Assembly: GCA_000320605.2 (NCBI GenBank) | Contig: KB445805.1 | Coordinates: 372,001 to 436,000 of the forward strand | Reading direction: 5' to 3' | DNA from: Gelatoporia subvermispora B | Taxonomy: Eukaryota > Basidiomycota > Agaricomycetes > Polyporales > Gelatoporiaceae | DNA length: 64,000 nt | Part shown: one piece after another, positions 11,415 to 23,537 of the stretch | Numbering within the stretch: position 1 is the stretch's first letter | Layout: each line of letters begins with the position of its first letter | Translations under genes and position numbers: made by a program | The notes under the pieces: model-generated | Database searches by the model: none | The model's input: the letters and a program-made list of their open reading frames with translations, nothing else | Told to the model about the DNA's origin: nothing

Positions 11415-13635
11415 CTAGCTCGAACCTAACACATTGCGTCCGCCCCAAGATACGGTAGGAATTGGAGGCACCTTCAATGGCCATTCGGATGGCTCCCCCA
11501 GTACCTTGCCTCCCAAATCCGCCCGGATACCCTGCATAACTCCTTCGATATACTCCACCGTAGGTCTATCCTGCGGATCGTGCTGCCAGCAGCGCTCAAC
11601 AAGCGCCCACAGCTCATCCGAAAGCCCAAGACCCGCGGCCTGTTCTGGCCGCTGCGGGCGACTGCGGTAGTGGTACACCTGAGTGTATATTTCTCCTTCG
11701 GATCTGATATTGTAGTACGGCTCCAGACCCGTAAACATCTAACCATAGTCAGGTTCACACAGTTGTATTGGACCAGGCAGAGGACCTACCTCCCAGACCA
11801 CCATTGCGAGTGAATAGATGTCACTCTCTCGCGTTGGACCTTCTGTTACTTCCAAAGCCTGTACTTCGGGAGCCGCGTATCGCGCAGTCCCACCCTTGAC
11901 TGACGATATCAACGAACCATCGTCCTGCGCACGACGACTGAATCCCGAGAAACCGAAGTCAGCTAGGCTAGCTTGCCCGCGTTCGTTGACCAAAATATTG
12001 ACCTATGGTACGTCAGTAAAAGTGTCGATGAGGCAATTAGAGGAATTGAACGCACTCCCTTTAGATCTCCGTGTACGATATCGAGCTCATGCATGTACAC
12101 TAGCCCGGCAACGATGCCTGATAGCTGAAGGCAACGAGTGAGATGGCGGTGTAAGGTTCCGATAGCATTGACGTACCAGGTCCACCCGGTTGGTTGCAGT
12201 GTTCATAGAGAGATACGACCGTATGGTGCCATTCGTCATTAATGCAGACACAAGGCATACCGAGACGTTGTCTGCACAGATCCCATAGAATGACGTGATG
12301 TTGGCATGCTGCAGGTATTTCCAAACCGCGGCCTCTTTGCAGAATTCCTAGGTATAAGTGTCAACTCGTACGCATAGGACGTCATGGTTTGCGGTGTACC
12401 TTGACGCGGGCATCCGCTACACCAAATCGCAGAGATCGAGACTCCTTCAAAGCGACCAATCTACTTCCACAGACTCCCGCGTAAACGATCCCGAAACTTC
12501 CTTGTCCTAGAGGCTTGTCCGAAGTTTTGCGTATGGTCTCTGGCCTGATGACAGCCGACAGCGGGTATATCTGGTTCCTCTTGCACAGTGCTCTGACAAG
12601 CTGGATGCTTCGTCGCCGCATATGTTTCAGATCGTCGCGTTGCTGAATGGCGTAGTAGATACACTGCATAGCGGTCAAACTTCCGAAGAGCTGCATGTGC
12701 ACTTGTAAATCCAACTCACTGTATCGATCATATCGACCACAGCTTGGGCAGCCTTTCCTTGCGCCTCAAGCAACTTCCTCTTTCCCTCCTCGTCTTTGAT
12801 ATAGCTGACGTATTGCTCGAGCAGATCTTCCAGATCTTTCTTGTCATCCTCATTATCTACCTCGAGGGCAACTGGGACCCGGATGCGGGTAGAGCCACGA
12901 TGACTGCTCTCGACAGCAAGTTCTTCGCGAACCAGAATGGTCGGTTCTGTGGGACCTGCACGTTGGTCAACGGGGCCTGCGAGTTGCTCAATGAGACCCG
13001 TGCGTTGCTCGACTGGGGGTGATTGCTGCTCGACTGGACTTGTATCTTGCTCAGTTGGCCCAACATGTTGTTCGGTGGGACTTGCATCTTTTCCAGAGGA
13101 GTTTACGCCTTGCTCTGGGGGACGTGCATCTTGCTCTTTGCAACTCACGTCCTGCCGCGTGGCCTCTTTAGCCCGAAGTTGAGCTTCATACGTGGCCGAC
13201 TTAAGGCTACCATGTCAGGTTTTCGTCTAGAGACTGTATGAGTACTGAAATCTCACTTGTGCCCGGGATTTGAGACGCTCAGCCTCGAGATTCCACTCGT
13301 ATATTTGGCCGCGAAATAGACGAGACCAGATCCGTCCTTTGGAACGGATCTTCTCACCTCTAGCTCCAAGGCTTTTACGCTGAATGAGACAAGATGCAGG
13401 ACTATGATGCAGCGTGCACTCACCGTCGAAGTTCATGTTGCAGCTGCTCTCGCTGGGCCTTGTCGATATGCTCCTTATGTTCCTGTAACATCAGACTTGC
13501 CTCAGTATGGGCCGACACTCCGGGTTGTACAAGAGCATGGGTAGGGGCCGGAAGGATAGTCTGGGCAATACGAAATGTGAACTTGGTCGTGGATGACGGG
13601 GACGGTTCGGACGGATTTGAGGGTCTGCTCGTCAT
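11415..13635 (-). CDS. TK2: orphan protein kinase with charged, repeat-bearing N-terminus
   Basis: Multi-exon kinase with its first Met at 13635. The N-terminal exons encode a Gln/Glu-rich helical stretch (QEHKEHIDKAQREQLQHE) and a basic segment, then a P-x-E-Q repeat tract (about 12960-13130), then an acidic stretch DNEDDKKDLEDL. The kinase fold follows: the only fully canonical glycine loop of the TK group (LGQGSFGIVYAG), VALKES, WKYLQHANIT, catalytic loop VHGDLK with NILVNE, ADFGFSGF, YAAPE, SDIYSLAMVVWE, and the C-lobe VERCWQHDPQDRP. It ends at the stop at 11415 after a Gly-rich tail. The frame is open in every exon I joined. The 5' exons and upstream DNA are duplicated at 22.7-24.5 kb. 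The N-terminal domain differs from that of TK1, TK3 and TK4, so TK2 is a separate branch. Confidence 0.83.
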
Positions 13636-14475
13636 TCTCGTATCGGGCAGCTGTTGGTAATTGAGGATATTGGCGGGTCCGTCCGTTGACCATGTAACGA
13701 GGCCAAGGAACTGAGGTGTGACTTCGATTTGTGCAGAGAATAATGGCGATGTGACAATACGCGGCGTCCAGGCGCTTTGGGTTGTCTAGCAAGGACAAGC
13801 GAGACATCTCATCGATGAATACAACGGACTCCATTCGGGGATATCAGGTACACGCGGACATGTTCGCATGGCTTCCAAGGTATATGTGGTACATGCTGAA
13901 AACCGTGATATTATTTTGGGATAGTAAAGTCATCAATACTGAAACGTTAGACAGCACTAGACATTCAGTGTTGCCCAGTGTTGCCAACATGAGCTTTGCG
14001 CGTAGGAGAATTGTGCAACATGCGCGTAACGGTAGATATCTCCAACAGTATGGTTGTCCGAAAGTTCCTGCCCTGTCGTCCACGGAATTGGTAGAAAATC
14101 TGAAACTGCTCGCAGCCTATATAACTCCTCTACAGAAGATTGGGCTGCTGATGTCTCCATGCGACTCCTGGTACCTGAAGGTGTCATCTTTCATGCCATC
14201 CGGGCGGCGTCTGGGATAGCTCGAGCGATGACCGTCTCATCTTTCCCGGCCGCATGTTGAAACGAAACTGTCATAGCATTTGCAGGTACTGAGAGTGAGG
14301 TGCAAGTGGGTCGCGAGACGAGAAAGAAACTGACCTCGCGCTATCGATGACACCGGCGCTCGCCACACGCGCCAAATTGCCAGCGCTGTATGAGGATCAT
14401 CGCGGAGGTCCAATTGCCATTAATGCGCTGGATTTCCGATCTGGCATACAAAATGCTCGATCGATTGTGTCTCTC
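12820..14475. repeat. Segmental duplication B, parental copy
   Basis: This stretch (TK2 5' exons plus about 840 bases upstream) is nearly identical to 22723-24471 over its coding part and somewhat less so beyond 13.9 kb. The duplicate has small insertions near 23555-23590 and 23980. Same orientation in both copies. Confidence 0.88.
12937..13110 (-). repeat. P-x-E-Q tandem repeat within TK2
   Basis: On the minus strand, units of seven residues of the form x-x-P-T/V-E-Q-x repeat about eight times (SPTEQ, GPTEQ, SPVEQ, PPVEQ, then GLIEQ and GPVDQ as diverged units), encoded by an imperfect 21-base repeat. The same tract is present in the copy at 22834-23010. Such in-frame 21-base units can change number without breaking the frame. 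Confidence 0.75.
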
Positions 14476-14509
14476 GACAATGCCGCTCGTGAAGACCTTC
14501 AACTGCGCC
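13636..14509. other. TK2 upstream region
   Basis: Upstream of TK2 on the minus strand and upstream of KL2 on the plus strand. It is wholly shared with 23538-24471. Several overlapping open stretches exist, but they differ in frame between the two copies, so I do not call a gene. Confidence 0.4.
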
Positions 14510-16250
14510 ATCAATCTAGCGCCCAGCATGAGTTCGCCATGCGACCCAATCGCAGTATATTGGCGCCAAACATCAGCGTCTCCGGAGAATTGCGTGGATT
14601 GCGTGGGACCTAGCATGGAGTAGGGTGTCGCAACCGTTTGGTGAGAACTCGGACCCTATCCTTACAGCCCCTCGCAATACTACACGTGTCTATCGTCTCT
14701 ACAATCAGCGTGGTCTCGACGACGTGTAAATCAGCAACCTGTCCGAGCTCTAAGCTATATCCTAGGTCCCAATGGCGTCGGCGGACCAAGTCGAGTTGGA
14801 CGCCGTAGGGAACGACCCGGTACGAAGCAATGGAGACACAAACGTCGAGCCTTCGGCAGCCGTTCTTCCTCCTGTCGCATCGGTTGCTCCTGGGGCTGTT
14901 GTTAGTTCAGCGACTGATCACGACGAGATTATGAATCTTCCCCCCGGCTCCCTGGCGCCGCACGAACAGTACTGGAAGCAAAGGCAACCATGGCTGAAGG
15001 AACGCGGGTACAATCTGCGTCCACGGTATCGTCCCGATTGGAAGCCGTCATGGGAAGGGACAAATAAGTTTTGGTTTGAGTGTGAGGACGGTCGGACACC
15101 GATTGTGAGCTGGCAAACGTCGTGCGCCTTCTTTTGTAGGTGGATGTTGAAACTTCGTTATTCCAGTGGTCAAGCATCCTTGATGCTACACGCATATCCG
15201 ATGGCAAGGTAGTTATGCTCAAGGAGATCTCGAAGAAGAAGTATCCATACGAGATCGCCATCGGCGAGTTCTTATCGTCTGAGCCTTTAGCCTCTGATTT
15301 ACGCAACCACTGCGTTCCAATACTCGACTAATGCAAGATCCGGATGATAAGGATGTAGTCATGCCCCTCCTTCGACTGTGGAACAGTCCACCGTTCAAGA
15401 CCATCGGCGAGGTCGTGGAATGTTTCAGGCAGATGTTCGAGGTACGAGCCTTGGCTTGTGCTCTGAGCGTTTACTGGTCATACTTGGGCTGCGTTAAGGA
15501 ACGACCTTCATGCACGAACATCACGTCGCTCATCGGTAACGTATCCGTCTGTCTTTCGGTTGTAGGATGTTAAATATCTTCGCGTTCAGTGATATAATGT
15601 TGTATAACGTGATGATGGATCCTGAATCCATGTTCCCCAATCTATTTCACCCAATGGCGCCGAACAAGAACCCCAAATACAATGGAAGTGCTCGCTACTT
15701 TAGTCGAACTAGACGTCCGACGAAGTACTATCTCATCGACTTTGGTCTGTCCAGACGATTTGCAGCAGACAACTCCGCTCCACGCGAACTCCCCATCATA
15801 GGTGGAGACAAGACAGTCCCTGAACATAAAGGGAGAAAATACTACGAAGCATGCGACTCATTTGCCGCCGATGTATATTGTGTGGGTAATCTCATACGAA
15901 CGCACGTATTGCAATTCGTAAGTAAGTAGTCAAGCTGTGATACAAATTTCATGTTCTCATGTGTTCGTTTCGAATAGGAGTATCTAGGATTTGATTTCAT
16001 GAAGAGTTTCATTGCGGACATGACCCAGCTGGAACCCAAGAATCGCCCTGTAATGCCGGAAGTAGTCCGTCGTTACAATGAGAATTGTTCGGGTCTTAGC
16101 ACCAAGCTACTACGCCGTCGTCTGATTAGCAAGGGAGAGGACGCAGTCTCGCGGTGGTTCATGAAGTAGAAACATTCGGGTATGACGTTCATATATATCG
16201 CTCTGCGACTACACCCGCTACCGCATCCAAAGATGAAAAGTCAATTCTAG
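14510..16250 (+). repeat. KL tandem duplication, unit 1
   Basis: A unit consisting of about 260 bases of upstream sequence plus a whole KL gene matches 16780-18531. The upstream parts agree closely up to and including the shared start context CCCAATGGCGTCGG. Confidence 0.88.
14772..16169 (+). pseudogene. KL2: recently inactivated kinase-like gene
   Basis: Tandem sister of KL3 with the same five-exon plan and clear motifs: RPRYRPDWKPSWEGT, WSSILDATRISDGKVVMLK, HRD loop pieces (MHEHHVAHR / DIMLYNVMMDP), YYLIDFGLSR and GGDKTVPEH. It carries three independent lesions relative to KL3: a one-base deletion near 15330 (CTCGAC-TAATG against ATCGATGTGATG) that creates an immediate stop; loss of three codons a few bases on; and a changed acceptor near 15500, where KL3 has AG before GGC and KL2 has AA before GGA. 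A fourth change gives an early stop at 16167 (FMK*), although homology to the KL3 tail continues to about 16250. High remaining similarity says the inactivation is recent. Confidence 0.87.
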
Positions 16251-16779
16251 TCTGGGCAGCTACATTGAGCTGTAGATAGATTCATCGGCTCTGCAGGTGT
16301 CACCTGAGTTTGTGGAATCGCTTGTACCTCACGTCATCACACAACTGGAGCGTAATACCTCTGGAAGGATGAATCAAAATCATCGTTATCCGTGAGCAAG
16401 CTACTCTTCTATGCGCTGACAGTGAAGCATTGAGTTTGACAAGAACAACGGCTCCTGAATGGCACTGCGAAGTCTCTGAGAATTTTCGATTGATAGGATC
16501 CAGGAGACTCAGATGCTCACAGAATTGATATAAATAAGACCGCACCTGGTGGGGCACAGAATGCCATATGGGAAGCTGGCATGATCGTCGGTCGCAGTCG
16601 ATTGAAGATCACGGAGTTGATCACCTAGGCTCATCTAATTGGCGGCCTACGACGGAGCTCTGGTGAAATCTATGTCTACCAGCGACTTGAGCGACTTGAT
16701 CAATTGATACTTGCAAGCCACCGAGCAGCCACTAGCCAGGGGTGGGTGGTCGCTCAGCGAGTCGCGACTGGGCCATCAT
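16251..16779. other. Spacer between tandem KL units
   Basis: About 530 bases lying between KL2 and the copied promoter of KL3. I see no gene or mobile element that would explain the duplication. Confidence 0.4.
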
Positions 16780-18531
16780 CCCAGCGCCTGGCATGAATTC
16801 GCCATGCGACCCTTCTGCGGTATATTGGCGCCGGACCCCAGCGTCTCCGGAGAATTTCGTGGGACCCAACAAGGAGTAGGTGTCATAACCGTTTGGTGAG
16901 AACTCAAACCCTGTCCTTACAGCCCCTTGCAATGCTACATGTGCTTATTATCTCGTAACATATTCGCCGACATTCAGCGTGTTCTCGACAACGTACACAT
17001 CAGCAGCCTGTCTAAGCTCTAAGCTCTATCCTAGGTCCCAATGGCGTCGGTGGACCGAGTCGAGTTGGACGCCGTGGAGAACGACCCTGGACCAAGCAAT
17101 GTAGACACAGACGTCGAGCCTTCGGCATTCGTCTCTCCGCCGGTCGTATCAATTCCTGATGGGACAACTACCGGTTCAGAGAACGATGAGCCCGGAATTA
17201 TGGATTTCATCCCCGGCTCCTTCATGCAGCACGAGCTGTATTGGAAGCAAAAGCAGCCGTGGCTAAAGGAACGCGGCTACGAGTTACGCCCACGGTATCG
17301 ACCCGATTGGAAGCCGTCTTGGGAAGGGACTAACAAATTTTACTTCGAGTGCGAGGACGGACGTACACCGAGGGTGAGCTGACCAGCGCCGTATGACTTC
17401 TGCTGGCGGTTTCTTGATATCCATCACTCCAGTGGTCAAGCATACTTGATGCTACGCGCATATCCGATGGCAAAGTCGTCATGCTGAAGAAGATCTCAAA
17501 GCAGTTGCACCCGTACGAGATCCCTATCGGCGAGTTCTTCTCGTCCGAGCCCGTAGCCTCTGATCCACGCAACCACTGTGTTCCCATAATCGATGTGATG
17601 CAAGATCCCGACGAGGAAGACCTGCAAATCATCGTCATGCCCCTCCTTCGACTATGGAATGATCCACCATTTAACACGATCGGCGAGGTCGTTGAGTTTT
17701 TCAGACAGATATTTGAGGTAAGAGCCTTGATCTATGCTTTAAATATTTACTGGTCGTACTTGACGTACAATAGGGCATGGCCTTCATGCACGAACACCAT
17801 GTCGCTCATCGGTAACGTATCACTCTGCCTCGAACAGAAAGATGCTGATAAGATACGCGTTTTAGCGATTTCATGTTGTTGAACGTGATGATGGATCCTG
17901 AACCGATGTTCCCCAACTTATTCCATCCCATGGCCCCAAAAAAGAATCGCAAATATAGTGGGAAAGCTCGTCACTTCAGTCGAACTAGACGTCCGACGAA
18001 GTACTATCTCATCGATTTCGGTCTGTCCAGAACATTTGACGCAGACAACCCCGCTCCACGCGAGCTCCCTATCATAGGTGGGGACAAGACGGTCCCTGAA
18101 CATAAAGGGAGAAGATATTACGAAGCGTGCGACCCGTTCGCTGCCGATGTATACTGCGTAGGCAATCTCATACGAACGCACGTATTGCCGGTAAGTAGTC
18201 ATTCTGGAGCAAACGTTTCGCCTCCTCATACGTTCATCTCGAATAGCTGTACCTAGAACTTGATTTCATGGGTGCTCTCGTTGCGCACATGACCCAATCA
18301 GATCCGGAAGATCGCCCTGTGATGTCAGAGGTAGTGCGTAGCTTTGACGAGATATGTTGTGGTCTCAGCACAAAGCTGTTACGTCGGCGTCTGGTCCCCA
18401 AGGAGGAGGATGCAGTCTCGCGGCGGGTGATGAGTTGCGTTCACTGGATCAACACGTTAGTATATATCATTCTACGACTACCCCCGCAGCCGCAGCCAAA
18501 GACTAAAGGTCGACTACAACTGCGTAATTAG
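16780..18531 (+). repeat. KL tandem duplication, unit 2
   Basis: Second unit of the tandem pair, including about 260 bases of promoter-side sequence (16780-17040) matching 14510-14771 and the KL3 gene. Confidence 0.88.
17041..18531 (+). CDS. KL3: small orphan protein kinase-like, intact
   Basis: Five exons join without a stop. It starts at MASVDRVELDAVEND; the acidic, Pro/Ser-rich N-terminus is followed by YWKQKQPWLKERGY and RPRYRPDWKPSWEGT. Exon 2 carries VMLKKI (lysine), EFFSSEPVASDPRNHC, and IIVMPLLR. The catalytic segment FMHEHHVAHR plus DFMLLNVMMDP gives HRD and the conserved Asn; the Mg loop is YYLIDFGLSR. After GGDKTVPEH and DVYCVGNLIR the last exon has MTQSDPEDRPVM and a basic tail LLRRRLVPKEED. 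The stop is at 18529-18531. This is the working partner of dead KL2. As in KL1, a recognisable glycine loop is missing, so ATP binding is uncertain although the other key residues are present. Confidence 0.88.
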
Positions 18532-18972
18532 AGTTGCATTAGCTTATCTATGGTGACAGTTGTTCATGTAAACTTCGTGCATAGACGGCAGTGTTTTTGT
18601 GCATCTAAGACCGCGTGAGGCAGTGAACATCGCGATGTTTGTTCTGATATATGCAGGAGAACAACTCAGTGCGCCGGAGCTAATGGATCCGATGAAGGGT
18701 TGCCACTGGAGACAAGCAGCATAAGATGAGCCTTACGCACACATGATCAAGTTGGTCAGCGCTGGATAGGCGGCAACACTCCCAGTTCCCACCGCCATCG
18801 CAACAGCTTCCCAATCGATATTTCAATGGACCATACCTTTCATCTGGCAGCATTCTCTCATGACTACCGCACTGTCCCCATATGTATCTTATTGTTTTGA
18901 ACCAGTTCTCCACTGTTAGGCATATATAATGGGGGGCTCATGTTACCACTTGCCACGCATCAACTCACTGGT
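18532..18972. other. Intergenic KL3-TK3
   Basis: Promoter region of TK3; a TATATAATG-like stretch lies near 18922, about 50 bases before the start codon. No other feature is seen. Confidence 0.4.
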
Positions 18973-21059
18973 ATGACTTCTACTCCATCTACCTCCACGC
19001 GCGCCAAGCGCAGCGACTTTCTCAAGTTCGGTACAAATCGCAAGGAGTTTGATCAGAAGCTTAGTAAGGGCGATGCAAATCAAGAAGGGACGCGAGACTA
19101 TCTCCACAGAGATCCGATACCACCCAACGAGCGTGTACCGCTCCAGCAGAGATACACTGAGTAGGTCCAACTTCCGTATTCCGATAAGAGGCTTAAGTCA
19201 ACTCCTGCGCTGCGTAGACTTCAACACAACAGGAACGTCATATTATCCCGCAATGGCCTGAGGTCGTTCTTCATGAAATATAGCCAAATATCACAATGGG
19301 TAGAAGAGACATCAGAACTGTATCGACTGACAGCGGTACGTGGTGGTCATAATTATATGGCAGTTAAAGGGAATTGATCGCAGTGACCTTGAATCTAGAC
19401 TGCATCCCAGCAGGCGCGCAGAAAACAGGAGCAGGACATGGAGCTGAGAGATCGCCAAATATATTGTACGTGTCGACATACCGCATTGAGGTGTTACTGT
19501 GAGCTAATCTATCCACTGACTCAGCTCCCACTTTGGAAGCGCCGAGTGAGGCGGAAGAAGTCGATGCACAAACGGAGGAGGGTAGGCATCTTCAAGTCAT
19601 CATGTCAGTAATGCCTGCTAATCATCTTACAACATCAGTGATCACATTCCCATTCAAAACACTGAACGACCAAGAAAAGAAAAGAATGCTACTGGACTAT
19701 ATTACAGACCTTCAGACCAAGGAGAAGTATCAAGAGCTTTGCGCCATGGATGACATAGACCGCGCCATTTGGGAAGTTGAATATTTAGATTCAGTATGCA
19801 ATTGTCGTTACTCTCGGTCCTCTTTGCTTATACAGACCACTACTGACCAGGTAATGGACATGATGGCTCAAGACACAGACATGTTGTTCATGCGACGGCA
19901 CTGTATTTACCTTGTCAAGAGGCTCTGCTCCAGCCACGGAATCTATCCGAGATCATTCCGTCTTCCCGTAGGCCATGTGCAGAAACAGGGTGAAGCGGTA
20001 TCCTTCGGAGGTTTTGGTGACGTCTGGAGGGGCGACTATAACGGACGAGCTGTCGCTATCAAAGAATTGAGGCCTAGCACCAATGGGCGAAATTCATTGG
20101 ACGCACTCAAGGTACGTTTGGTACTGCATCTAGAGTTGGCGTCTACTACCGGAATCTGATGTCTATAATAGATACTCTGTAAAGAGGCCGCCATATGGAA
20201 ATACCTCGATCATCCGAACGTTACCAAATTTCACGGCGTCATTGCTCTCCGAGGTTGCATCGGCCTTGTATCGACATGGATGGAGAACGGAACACTACAG
20301 GACTACTTGAACACCAAGCTTGATAGCGATAGATTCGAGCTCGTAGGTGTCTCGTAATTTCTGGTCCTACTTTGTTCATACTTTTGCAGATCAAAAACGT
20401 CATTGACGGTCTCTGCTATCTACATGAAATTCTCCTGTGCCATGGCGACCTTAAGGCCGTAAGCGAAAGAAGCGTGTGTTTAGCCTCTCATAACTGATTA
20501 CAGACTTATTCGTCAGTTGAACATTCTCGTTGACAAACATGGGATCGCAAGCCTCACCGACTTTGGATTAGCTGCATTCAGCTACAACGAGCAGACGCAA
20601 TTCATAATGGAAACATCAGTCCAATCGATGTCAACACGGTGGGCACCCCCCGAACTCGTGGACCCCACGCAATTTGACAAGGAGAAGGCTACCCCAAGCC
20701 CTCAAAGTGACGTCTATTCTTTCGCATGGGTGATGTGGGAGGTATGTTCAGCGAGATACTTTGACAACATTTGTTGATGTCAAACTTTGCAGGTATTTAC
20801 AGGTCGTTGCCCCTTCTATGGCACCCATCCGCATGCTGTTTACGGTGCCATTATGAAAGGTATACGCCCTGCGCGTCCGACTCAGGCGGAAAGTATAGGT
20901 CTGTCGAAGCAGGTCTGGAAACTTATGGAGAGATGTTGGAATCACCATGAAGCTATGCGGCCTAGCATGTCTCTCGTCCAACAGCGCTTCAAGGAAATCT
21001 CGGAGGAAAGGAAGATCAAGACTCCGGGTGTGCCGCGATCGTGGCCTCTCGAAATCTAA
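18973..21059 (+). CDS. TK3: orphan protein kinase, intact
   Basis: Multi-exon kinase. I prefer the ATG at 18973 (MTSTPSTSTRAKRS) to the one at 18940 because TK4 begins with the same Ser/Thr-rich wording. N-terminal exons contain a FLKFGTNRKEFDQKL block and SQISQWVEETSELY, equivalent to blocks in TK4 and TK1, then acidic linkers and a helical domain FPFKTLNDQEKKRMLLDYI. Kinase part (from about 19970): loop SFGGFGDVWRG, VAIKEL, WKYLDHPNVTKFHG, STWMENGTL, catalytic loop LCHGDLKA spliced to LNILVDK, TDFGLAAF, RWAPPE, SDVYSFAWVMWE, and ERCWNHHEAMRPS, ending SWPLEI. The HRD arginine is glycine; the Lys, catalytic Asp, Asn and DFG are present. The exon frame is open throughout. Closest relative in the window is TK4. 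Confidence 0.86.
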
Positions 21060-22076
21060 GCATATCGATGAGGACATGAACTGAAGCATCCTCGCCCTGG
21101 ATAGCGCTGTAACTAGTCCTGATAGAGCGCGATTCTTGCTCTTGGTCCTCAATTTCATTCACGTCCTTACGCCTGCAGAAGTGTATCGTCAGTGCGTAGA
21201 ACTGTAGTAGCTGCCCCGTATTGTATCTATCACGATCTGACATTTCAACATTACTTGTTTACGTCATATCACCAAAATTGAAGCAAAATGCCTCTCAAAG
21301 GATGGACTTCAGGAAGACGGCTATCTGTGCGCATAAAGCCATCACGGGTGTCGGTGCCGAACCATCGAGTTCATTACCATTCATGTGGGTACGATGGCAT
21401 CCTTATACAGGACTGTGAAATGAATGACCAACAACCTCCGATCGATGGCTTTCAGCAGAACCCAACATTTGCTATCATCAGATAGAAGAGACCGGAGTTG
21501 GTGGGGAATCGTGCACATCGAGGTCACAGCTGACATGTCAAAAGCATAGCAGCTCCAGACCTGGACAATTCGCGGGATTCTCGAGCATGAACCGGAAGTC
21601 AACCGGAAGCCGGCTTCTTCGCCGCCTGCGACGATTCGAGGCATGACTTGTATTTTCGACTCGGAGCACCTTTCAAATCGATACGCAACAACAAGACATG
21701 CTCTCGATGCTATGAGAGAGGGGCTTGAGTTCTCAGGTCCCATCCTTTACTATTCGCGATGCTCATCAGCTTCCTCCAGTGAGACTTCCCAAACGATACC
21801 ATTGACACGATGAATGTGCACCAGCTCACTGGCTCACTGCGGTGACGTCACCGTCTTGCCTGAAAATTTGCTTGTTCGAGTGCAACCTCCGGCGAGAGCG
21901 ACAGCTTCCCGATTCTTCGAGTTCGAGAGTTATTGTTCCCCGTAGTGGCAGGGGAAACAACATATACTAGTCGAATCCATGCGAAGACCCGCCGTGCTCA
22001 CTATGTCAGGGAAAATGAGACAGCGTCTGACTGTCAGTCTCCACACTCCAGTATCAAATGCACTGAGCCGAGTAAT
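21060..22076. other. Intergenic downstream of TK3
   Basis: About 1 kb without a supported gene. Open stretches at 21381-21743 and 21221-21485 carry no family motif. The composite duplication begins at its right edge. Confidence 0.35.
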
Positions 22077-22720
22077 GTCGAATCTCGGGCGCCTCTTAGC
22101 AACAAGGCGGCCATAGCACCGGTCCGAGCTCCAAAGTGGGCGCACTTGTTTGAGCGATGTTTGTCCCTGCAGGCACCTGACAAAACTTGCCATATTCGTG
22201 TGTGCTCGGGTGCTCTCGGTGGCTTTTCGGTCACAATAGATTATCGGATGTGTATAGGAAGACTGTTCGCTCTCAGAAAAATTCGATACGAATTCACAGC
22301 GTACAACGATACAATAGAGATGAATACTTCTCTTTCTTATGGACCCACTGCTGCGCAGCCTCATGCCTTGCCATCCAGGGTACTCGTGACAGCCTCCAGC
22401 GCTGATATCACTTGTCCATCAGACGTCTCCTCGAGGTTGATGTTCTCGACTGCCACATCCTCCTTCATGTGCTGTTCGCTGGTCGTACCCGATAAAGGTG
22501 TGACACCACGCAATTGTGCGACCCGGAACAGCATCTGGGCTGGTGTGCAATTCTAAGCTCGCGCAAGCGCCTGCATGGATGGGCGCGCGAGAAGATTGGG
22601 AGCTCCTGACAACGTCCAGAAAGATCTGTCACAGGGCTTAGCACTATTGTAAGATGAAAGATACCGTGAATGACTCACTGATACTGAATGCCCCTCTCCT
22701 TGCAGTACGCCCAGATGTCC
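22077..22720. repeat. Segmental duplication A, copied from the AKR locus
   Basis: Matches 31189-31839 in the same orientation: the 3' exon, last intron and 3' flank of the aldo/keto reductase. It ends abruptly at about 22720 against TK2-derived sequence. Confidence 0.88.
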
Positions 22721-23537
22721 CGAGAGATCTTCCAGATCTTTCTTGTCATCCTCATTATCTACCACGAGGGCAACTGGGACCCGGATGCGGGTAGAGCCAC
22801 GATGACTGCTCTCGACAGCAAGTTCTTCGCGCACCAGAGTGGTCGGTTCTGCGGGACCTGCACGTTGATCAACGGGACCTGCGAGTTGCTCAGTGAGACC
22901 CGTGCGTTGCTAGACAGGATGCGATTGCTGCTCGACAGGACTGATATCTTGCTCAGTCGGCCCGACATGTTGCTCAGTGGGACTTGCGTCTTTTCCAGAA
23001 GAGTTTACGCCTTGCTCTGGGGGACGTGCATCTTGCTCTTTGCAACTCACGTCCTGCCGCGTGGCCTCTTTAGCCCGAAGTTGAGCTTCATACGTGGCCG
23101 ACTTAAGGCTACCATGTCAACTTTTCGTCCAGAGACTGTATGAGTACTGAAATCTCACTTGTGCCCGGGATTTGAGACGCTCAGCCTCGAGATTCCACTC
23201 GTATATTTGGCCGCGAAATAGACGAGACCAGATCCGTCCTTTGGAACGGATCTTCTCACCTCTAGCTCCAAGGCTGTTGCGCTGAATGAGACAAGATGCA
23301 GGACTATGATGCAGTGTGCACTCACCGTCGAAGTTCATGTTGCAGCTGCTCTCGCTGGGCCTTGTCAATATGCTCCTTATGTTCCTGTAACATCAGACCC
23401 GCCTCAATATGGGCCGACACTCCGGGTTGTACAAGAGCATGGGTAGGGGCCGGAAGGATAGTCTGGGCAATACGAAATGTGAACTTGGTCGTGGATGACG
23501 GGGACGGGTCGTACGAATTTGAGGGTCTGCTCGTCAT
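22357..23537 (-). pseudogene. TK2 N-terminus / AKR C-terminus chimera, broken
   Basis: Read on the minus strand, the 5' exons of a TK2 copy (MTSRPSNSYDPSP onward, including the P-x-E-Q tract) run into the last exons of an AKR copy at about 22720. The whole kinase fold and the AKR barrel front are missing. The fusion enters the AKR exon in the wrong frame (SGHLGVLQGEG instead of the WAYCKERGIQYQ frame). Two further nonsense changes are visible against the parents: a TAG in the repeat tract near 22910 (Glu codon in TK2) and a TAG at about 22554 (Lys codon AAG in the AKR). Both parents lie on the same strand as the chimera. I infer a non-functional duplication product. Confidence 0.85.

Noticed and set aside
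21933..22556. 207-codon plus-strand open stretch, with a similar 210-codon one at 31137-31769
   Set aside because: Both are antisense to the AKR 3' exon and its copy. Their similarity is explained by the DNA duplication and the real coding strand is minus.
22688..23143. 151-codon plus-strand open stretch with Cys- and Leu-rich wording
   Set aside because: Antisense shadow of the TK2-like repeat tract; the same antisense frame appears at 12744-13241.
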